From positions 276,989 to 340,988 of the forward strand of contig NZ_JAFFOB010000018.1 of NCBI RefSeq assembly GCF_016918935.1: 64,000 nucleotides of DNA, read 5' to 3'. Under the pieces are notes generated by a model, which was given only the letters and a program-made list of their open reading frames with translations, had not been told where the DNA came from and did no database searches. Each line of letters begins with the position of its first letter. Position 1 is the first letter of the stretch. Position numbers and translations under genes: made by a program. Source of the stretch: Roseitranquillus sediminis. Its GTDB lineage: Bacteria; Pseudomonadota; Alphaproteobacteria; Rhodobacterales; Rhodobacteraceae. Below, one piece after another: positions 60,306-64,000 of the stretch.

Positions 60306-61604
60306 TCACCTGCCCCGGGGAGCCTCCACAGCGGGATCCGACTCGACGCCGTCGCCTTCGCCGTATTCGCGATCCAGGACCTCGACAGTTGCAGTGGCGG
60401 TCAGACCGTGAACGACCGTGGAGGCGAAGATGGTAAAGGCGACCAGCGCCCAGAGCTGCCCCTCGTCGATGAACTCCACGTGCGTCGCCGCGTATCCCAG
60501 GTAGTAGAGCGATCCGATCCCGCGAACGCCGTAGATCGCCACCACAGCCCGCGCCCTCAGGCTCAACGGAGTGCCGATGAGGCCGAGCATCCCCGAAAGC
60601 GGCCTGATCACCAGAATCAGACCGAAGCCGATGAGCGTGTGGCTCCAGTCCAGATGAGGCCAGAGCGAGGGCATCACGCTGCCGAGGAGCACCAGGAGAA
60701 TGGCCGTTATCGCATGCTCGATGGAACTCGCGAAGTCGTGGAGACGCTTGTGGAAACGATGGCGGGCCTCTGCCCGCCGAAACACGAGTCCCGCGACGAA
60801 GGCTGCGATGAACCCGTATCCTTCGGCGAGCTCCACCACTCCGTAGGCGAGGAATACGCCGGCCAGTGCAAGAACGCCCGGCCCCGACGGGGAGACCGTG
60901 TTCCAGGCCGGCACGGCGATCAGTATGCGCCCCAGCAGCCAGCCGATGCCGATGCCGAGCAGGGTGCCGACGCCGATGCGGTAGAGGACGTCCCAAGCGA
61001 ACCACTTGGCAAGCCAGAGGCTCGGGTCCGCACCCTGGGAGGCGACATGGAGCGCGAGGTAGACGAACGGGAACGCAAGGCCATCGTTCAGTCCCGCTTC
61101 GGTCGTCAGCGCGAACCGGACCGGATGCTCCTTTCCCTCGAGCGGCGGGCCGATCTGCAGGTCGCCAGCCAGCACCGGGTCCGTGGGCGCCAGCACGGCG
61201 CCGAGCAGGATGGCTCCGCCCACGGTCATTCCAGCGAGGCTCCAGCCGAGCAGCGCGACGGCGGCGATGGTGAGAGGCATGGTGATTGCGAGAAGCCTGA
61301 CGGTCGGCCACCACAGTCGTCGGCCGCCCAGGTCGTCGATCCGTAGCCCGGTGGCGAAGAGCACGACGATTACCACGAGCTCGGCGGAGATTTCCCAGAT
61401 GCCCGGGTTCTCCGTCGGATTTATCCCGGCGACGACATCCGGGAACAACAGCGAGCCGGCCATGCCGCACGCCATGAGGAGCGCGGTCGCCGCAGGCGGC
61501 TTCCGCAAGAAGAGGTGCGGCAGCCAGTAGGCCACCAGCAGGCTGGCGCCCAGTGCGACGAGCAGGAGGTGATAGCTGTCGAAAGCGAAGCGGGCGTCTT
61601 CCAT
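60306..61604 (-). CDS. Cation:proton antiporter (CPA1/NhaP type)
   Basis: 432-residue inner-membrane protein with about twelve hydrophobic segments. Ion-path motifs are GAVLAPTDPVLAGDLQIG and TTEAGLNDGLAFPFVYLAL, the acidic pair typical of NhaP-type Na+ or K+/H+ exchangers. The last helix is followed by a short acidic tail. It may balance cytoplasmic pH. It stands alone, with 280 bp of non-coding DNA before it. A perfect 16-bp palindrome lies about 200 bp upstream. Confidence 0.9.
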   Translation of the reverse strand: MEDARFAFDSYHLLLVALGASLLVAYWLPHLFLRKPPAATALLMACGMAGSLLFPDVVAGINPTENPGIWEISAELVVIVVLFATGLRIDDLGGRRLWWPTVRLLAITMPLTIAAVALLGWSLAGMTVGGAILLGAVLAPTDPVLAGDLQIGPPLEGKEHPVRFALTTEAGLNDGLAFPFVYLALHVASQGADPSLWLAKWFAWDVLYRIGVGTLLGIGIGWLLGRILIAVPAWNTVSPSGPGVLALAGVFLAYGVVELAEGYGFIAAFVAGLVFRRAEARHRFHKRLHDFASSIEHAITAILLVLLGSVMPSLWPHLDWSHTLIGFGLILVIRPLSGMLGLIGTPLSLRARAVVAIYGVRGIGSLYYLGYAATHVEFIDEGQLWALVAFTIFASTVVHGLTATATVEVLDREYGEGDGVESDPAVEAPRGR

Positions 61605-61800
61605 GGCCTTATGTGCCCTGCGACGGCGCGATGCTGCAATCGCTGAAGGAGCGACCGATCATTCTGGCCGGGCTGGAGGAGCCACTCATGCTTGATACGC
61701 GTTGACAAGTGGCTCCGCCTGCGACGAGCCGGAGCCGCCGGCCTGTTCGAGGCGACGCAGCTACCGGTTGTCAATCTTCAGAAATCTCGATGAACGGCGA

Positions 61801-61816
61801 AGACACTGCAGTGTCT
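61801..61816. repeat. Perfect 16-bp palindrome AGACACTGCAGTGTCT
   Basis: An uninterrupted dyad in the 280-bp gap between the antiporter and the second EF-hand gene. It is too short to fold as an RNA hairpin with a normal loop, so a protein-binding site upstream of the antiporter is more likely. No other copy was noticed. Confidence 0.4.
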
Positions 61817-61857
61817 ACGAACCTCCATCAGGCCAGGGAAAACAAGGCAGGAGGGCG

Positions 61858-61879
61858 ATCCGCGCCTACTTGCGCGGAT
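61858..61879 (-). terminator. Hairpin just after the EF-hand gene (copy 2)
   Basis: A perfect 8-bp stem ATCCGCGC / GCGCGGAT (61858-61865 with 61872-61879), 6-nt loop, begins 5 nt after the EF-hand stop on the minus strand. No T-run follows. Confidence 0.4.
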
Positions 61880-61884
61880 TGCGT

Positions 61885-62280
61885 TCACATATTGAGGAAG
61901 CCCGCGGCCTCGAAGTTCCCGAACTCCTCTTCGTCCAGGCTGCCATCTGCATCGACGTCGTATGCGCTGTAGAGCCCGCTCAGAAACTCGCTCTCCCTGA
62001 TGATACCGTCTCCATCTCCATCCCAAGCGGAGTAGTCGTACGGGACGTCCTGATCGCCGAGGGCGGCGCTCAATTCGTCTTCGCTCAGCGATTCATCGGA
62101 GTCGGTGTCCGCTGCGGCAAAGAGTTCATTGCCAAGGCCGGTGTTGAACTCAGCCGCATCGATTCCGGCATTTGCATCGGCATCCCACTCGCCGAATGCC
62201 TCCTGGGCCACGAGCGGACCAGAGGCGAGCGACAGCGCAAGAGCCGAACCAGCAGCGAGCTTGAAGAGGTCGTTGATCAT
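61885..62280 (-). CDS. Secreted EF-hand protein (copy 2)
   Basis: 131-residue exported protein; GGGAGAGAG precedes the ATG and the signal peptide ends near LVAQ. Four EF-type loops: WDADANAGIDAAE, DTDSDESLSEDE, WDGDGDGIIRESE and DVDADGSLDEEE. Gaps between loops are about 13, 17 and 9 residues. Loop 1 is degenerate at position 7-8. Size, export and four loops with short gaps recall lanmodulin, but the Pro at loop position 2 that marks lanmodulin is absent from all four. Calcium is the default ligand; lanthanide is a testable alternative because a XoxF-like enzyme is encoded in the window. Confidence 0.85.
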   Translation of the reverse strand: MINDLFKLAAGSALALSLASGPLVAQEAFGEWDADANAGIDAAEFNTGLGNELFAAADTDSDESLSEDELSAALGDQDVPYDYSAWDGDGDGIIRESEFLSGLYSAYDVDADGSLDEEEFGNFEAAGFLNM

Positions 62281-62451
62281 CTCTCTCTCCCTTTCATTCG
62301 TTCGCAGGACCAGTTTCCTGCGACTTTGGCCTAACCGACCCGCGCCGCCGCCAGTTCCAACGCAGGGAAAGGAGCGCGAGCGAGAGCCGTCGCTGGAAAT
62401 TTCTTAATGTACTCCGACGGTTGTCGTGTCACGGAAGACAGGGCCAACGCT

Positions 62452-62685
62452 TCAGGCAAGCAGACCGACGAGCGTCCGGACAAGTTGGGCGCCATCGTAA
62501 GGCTTCCTCAGCAGGGGCGCGCCCTGGAACGTCGGATCTTCATGATGTTTGCCGGTGTATCCGGTGACGACTACGAAGGGGATCCTCTGCTCACGCAAGG
62601 CGGCAGCGATCGGCGCCGAAGACTCCCCATTAAGGTTCATGTCGAGTGAGGCCGCGTCCGGCCTGCCGGCTTCAAGCACGGCGAG
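62452..62685 (-). pseudogene. Truncated response-regulator receiver domain
   Basis: The C-terminal two-thirds of a CheY-like receiver. LEAGRPDAASLDMNLNGES holds the phospho-acceptor Asp, VVVTGY the Thr and PLLRKPYD the Lys. The first strand-helix with the acidic pair is missing; upstream of about 62685 the reading frame continues into unrelated hydrophobic residues. The loss point coincides with the start of the VRR-NUC-like reading frame on the other strand, so the gene was probably cut by insertion or deletion. It is unlikely to be functional. Confidence 0.6.
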
Positions 62686-62727
62686 CCGAAGAAGCAGCAC
62701 GACTTTACGGACGATGACTATGAGTGG

Positions 62728-63060
62728 GTGCAGCGGACGGATTGGCAAGGTCTCCCGCTCTTCAAACGTATCCGACCGTACAGCGTGACAGGCCTCGCTC
62801 TGGCGCTCGGAACTAACCGCGAGGATGATAGCGAGAAGGCCATGCAGATCAGTGGGGTCCTGGTCTCGCTAGAGGTGAAGACGCAGACCGGCCGCCAGTC
62901 ACCGGACCAGAAGGCGTGGGAGGAGCGGTGCCGCGAGATCGGCGCGGCGTACCATGTCGTGCGGTCGATCGAGGAGGCGTATCAAGAGATCGACAAGAAG
63001 GCGCGAAACTTCGCGGCACTCTGGCGGTGGCACTTCATGCCGAAGAAACGTACAGACTGA
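62728..63060 (+). CDS. VRR-NUC-like nuclease fragment, 5' end uncertain
   Basis: 110 residues from a GTG. VSLEVKTQTGRQSPDQKAWEE contains the ExK catalytic pattern and the following helix of VRR-NUC (PD-D/ExK) nucleases, common in phage, and CREIGAAYHVVRSIEEA is the usual C-terminal strand. The N-terminal part does not show the normal GxSDxI motif. The frame is open back to 62650 with no ATG, so the gene may have lost its start at the junction with the truncated response regulator. Probably phage- or island-derived. Confidence 0.5.
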   Translation: MQRTDWQGLPLFKRIRPYSVTGLALALGTNREDDSEKAMQISGVLVSLEVKTQTGRQSPDQKAWEERCREIGAAYHVVRSIEEAYQEIDKKARNFAALWRWHFMPKKRTD

Positions 63061-63093
63061 GAAGGGCAGGCGAAACCCAGCGGAGCAGGAGTG

Positions 63094-63612
63094 ATGGAAG
63101 AGAGATCGGTTTCCGCAATAGCAGTATTCAACTACGCCCATTCCTATGCCTCATCAGCAAACGCGCTCGGGCAGATCAAGGTGGAGGCGTCGCACTGGAA
63201 CGCTCCAGTGTACTACTTGTATTTCCACGCCATCGAGCTTTACCTCAAGGCGTACCTCGTAGCTCATGGCCGAACCCTCGAAGACCTTCGAAAGAGGTTT
63301 AGCCACAGAGTGCGCGCATTGGCTGAGGAGGCCAAGCCCCTCGGGCTTCGTCTCCGTTTCGATGACGAAGAAGCTATTAGACTTATGGCTGATACCGACA
63401 ACGTAATCAGCGCACGTTACATCAGGATCGGCACTCACACGCGACTTCCATTTAGTTCGTATGCAGAGACCTGCATCGTCCTTCATGAACAGGTCGGTCC
63501 GCGGGCCTACGAGGGGAGCGGCATCACGCGTATCCCCGTCCTTGAGTTGCCGGAGGACATGGACTGGCGGTCACCGCTCCGAAACATCGGCAAAAATTCC
63601 GATGAATTTTAG
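63094..63612 (+). CDS. HEPN-domain-like protein with Rx4H motif
   Basis: 172-residue protein. YLYFHAIELYLKAYLVAHGR followed by TLEDLRKRFSH is the HEPN helical pattern, with R66-x4-H71 matching the catalytic Rx4-6H motif of HEPN ribonucleases. The C-terminal half (SARYIRIGTHTRLPF) is unassigned. ATG 63094 follows GGAGCAGGAGTG. HEPN proteins are frequent in toxin-antitoxin and anti-phage systems. No MNT/nucleotidyltransferase antitoxin is adjacent. Lower-GC codon use than the rest of the window suggests recent arrival. Confidence 0.55.
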   Translation: MEERSVSAIAVFNYAHSYASSANALGQIKVEASHWNAPVYYLYFHAIELYLKAYLVAHGRTLEDLRKRFSHRVRALAEEAKPLGLRLRFDDEEAIRLMADTDNVISARYIRIGTHTRLPFSSYAETCIVLHEQVGPRAYEGSGITRIPVLELPEDMDWRSPLRNIGKNSDEF

Positions 63613-63627
63613 GATAGACCGGGCGCT

Positions 63628-63750
63628 TCAGTTGTCCTCCTCGTCCTCTTCATCGCCAAGAAGCTCCCGGTATCGCGCCATATCTTCGTCTTTGAGGGCC
63701 TCATCCAGCTTCTCTTGCAGCTCGTCGACCTCATCCTTCTTCGGTGCCAT
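63628..63750 (-). CDS. Small acidic protein (40 residues)
   Basis: Short open frame from ATG 63750 with GGAGGAGCCG upstream, encoding a charged, helical, Glu/Asp-rich peptide (EVDELQEKLDEALKDED, then GDEEDEEDN). No family recognised. It is convergent with the HEPN-like gene, 15 bp apart. A good ribosome-binding site and biased composition argue that it is real, but its size keeps confidence low. Confidence 0.4.
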   Translation of the reverse strand: MAPKKDEVDELQEKLDEALKDEDMARYRELLGDEEDEEDN

Positions 63751-63922
63751 CGGCTCCTCCACAATCGAGTGGCCCACGGTGGAACCCTTGCGCGCGTCCG
63801 TCAAGATGATGCTGGACGAAGTGTAGATGGGACGGCAGGACGCTCTTGGTGGTGCGCGGCTCTTCGAGGGTATTCGGGCAGCCGCCAAGCCGCCGCGAGT
63901 CCTCTAGCTCCAGCGCAAGGCT

Positions 63923-64000
63923 TGATCTTGCCCCCGTTTCGCCGGACACTCAGGCGGTTGCGGTTTGAGCTGCGATGAACTCGCGAGGCGAGCGCATCTT
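63923..64000 (-). mobile_element. Left edge of an IS3-family element (rest outside window)
   Basis: From 63923 the sequence TGATCTTGCCCCCGTTTC looks like an IS3-type terminal inverted repeat beginning with TG, and inside it lies the 3' end of a transposase frame. The other end and any target duplication are beyond the window, so boundaries are provisional. Confidence 0.55.
63950..64000 (-). CDS. IS3-family transposase (OrfB), C-terminal fragment
   Basis: Reading leftward from the window edge gives KMRSPREFIAAQTATA and then a stop at 63950-63952. RSPREF is a common C-terminal end of IS3-family integrase-type transposases. Only 16 residues are visible, so the call rests on this short motif plus the adjoining inverted-repeat-like sequence. 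Confidence 0.5.
   Translation of the reverse strand, partial: KMRSPREFIAAQTATA

Noticed and set aside
61885..62280. Calling the four-loop EF-hand protein lanmodulin
   Set aside because: All four loops lack the position-2 proline that marks lanmodulin; only size, export and loop spacing are similar.
1..64000. CRISPR arrays, tRNA or rRNA genes
   Set aside because: No regularly spaced repeats, cloverleaf-like sequences or conserved rRNA segments were found by eye on either strand.

Overview
The window looks like chromosomal DNA of a GC-rich alphaproteobacterium, most likely of the Rhodobacteraceae/Roseobacter kind. This is judged from gene content (tripartite tricarboxylate transporters, PQQ dehydrogenases with DUF1194 and EF-hand companions, Sox genes, many ABC and c-type cytochrome operons), not from a marker gene. 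No rRNA, tRNA or CRISPR array was seen. Genes are tightly packed, with ATGA-type overlaps inside operons.

1-7.8 kb is an amino-sugar island: a sugar ABC transporter, a ceramidase-N-domain protein, NagA, a SIS protein, a NagB-like protein and a divergent LacI regulator. The same palindrome, GCAACCGGTTGC, lies at both presumed control points. 7.8-9.5 kb holds a JmjC-like cupin gene and an AraC regulator. 9.6-20.8 kb is a GntR-controlled peptide-uptake operon (family-5 binding protein, two ATPases, two permeases) followed by an FAD amine/amino-acid oxidase, two gamma-glutamyltransferase-family proteins and RidA. Together these read as import and breakdown of gamma-glutamyl compounds or small peptides.

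21-38 kb is a periplasmic quinoprotein region: a membrane glucose/quinate-type PQQ dehydrogenase, a DUF1194 protein, cytochrome c, a XoxF-like methanol/ethanol-family PQQ dehydrogenase with the Asp associated with lanthanide use, an MxaJ/XoxJ-like protein, two related type-1 periplasmic binding proteins, a YVTN propeller, an acidic secreted protein and an ABC-2 exporter. An HdeA-like protein and an SMP-30-like propeller follow. 38-49.6 kb covers a thioesterase, an AbrB-family membrane protein, two divergent TTT transporters (one a TctA-TctB fusion) and a CoA-transferase / enoyl-CoA-hydratase-like / FMN 2-hydroxyacid oxidase operon.

50-58 kb is an oxidation module: a triheme cytochrome with a Tat-exported molybdenum hydroxylase and its 2Fe-2S subunit, then a fused SoxYZ-like carrier divergent from cytochrome c, a flavocytochrome-c-type flavoprotein, SoxX and SoxA. 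58-62.3 kb has a Sel1 protein, two secreted EF-hand proteins, a second DUF1194 protein and a cation/proton antiporter. From about 62.65 kb the character changes: a decapitated response regulator abuts a VRR-NUC-like gene and a HEPN-like gene carrying an Rx4H motif, and the window ends inside what looks like an IS3-family element. This is probably the edge of an acquired island.

The most distinctive threads are the XoxF-like/exporter/binding-protein constellation with secreted EF-hand, DUF1194 and polyacidic proteins, the reduced Sox set built on a fused carrier, and hairpins placed just after four binding-protein genes.
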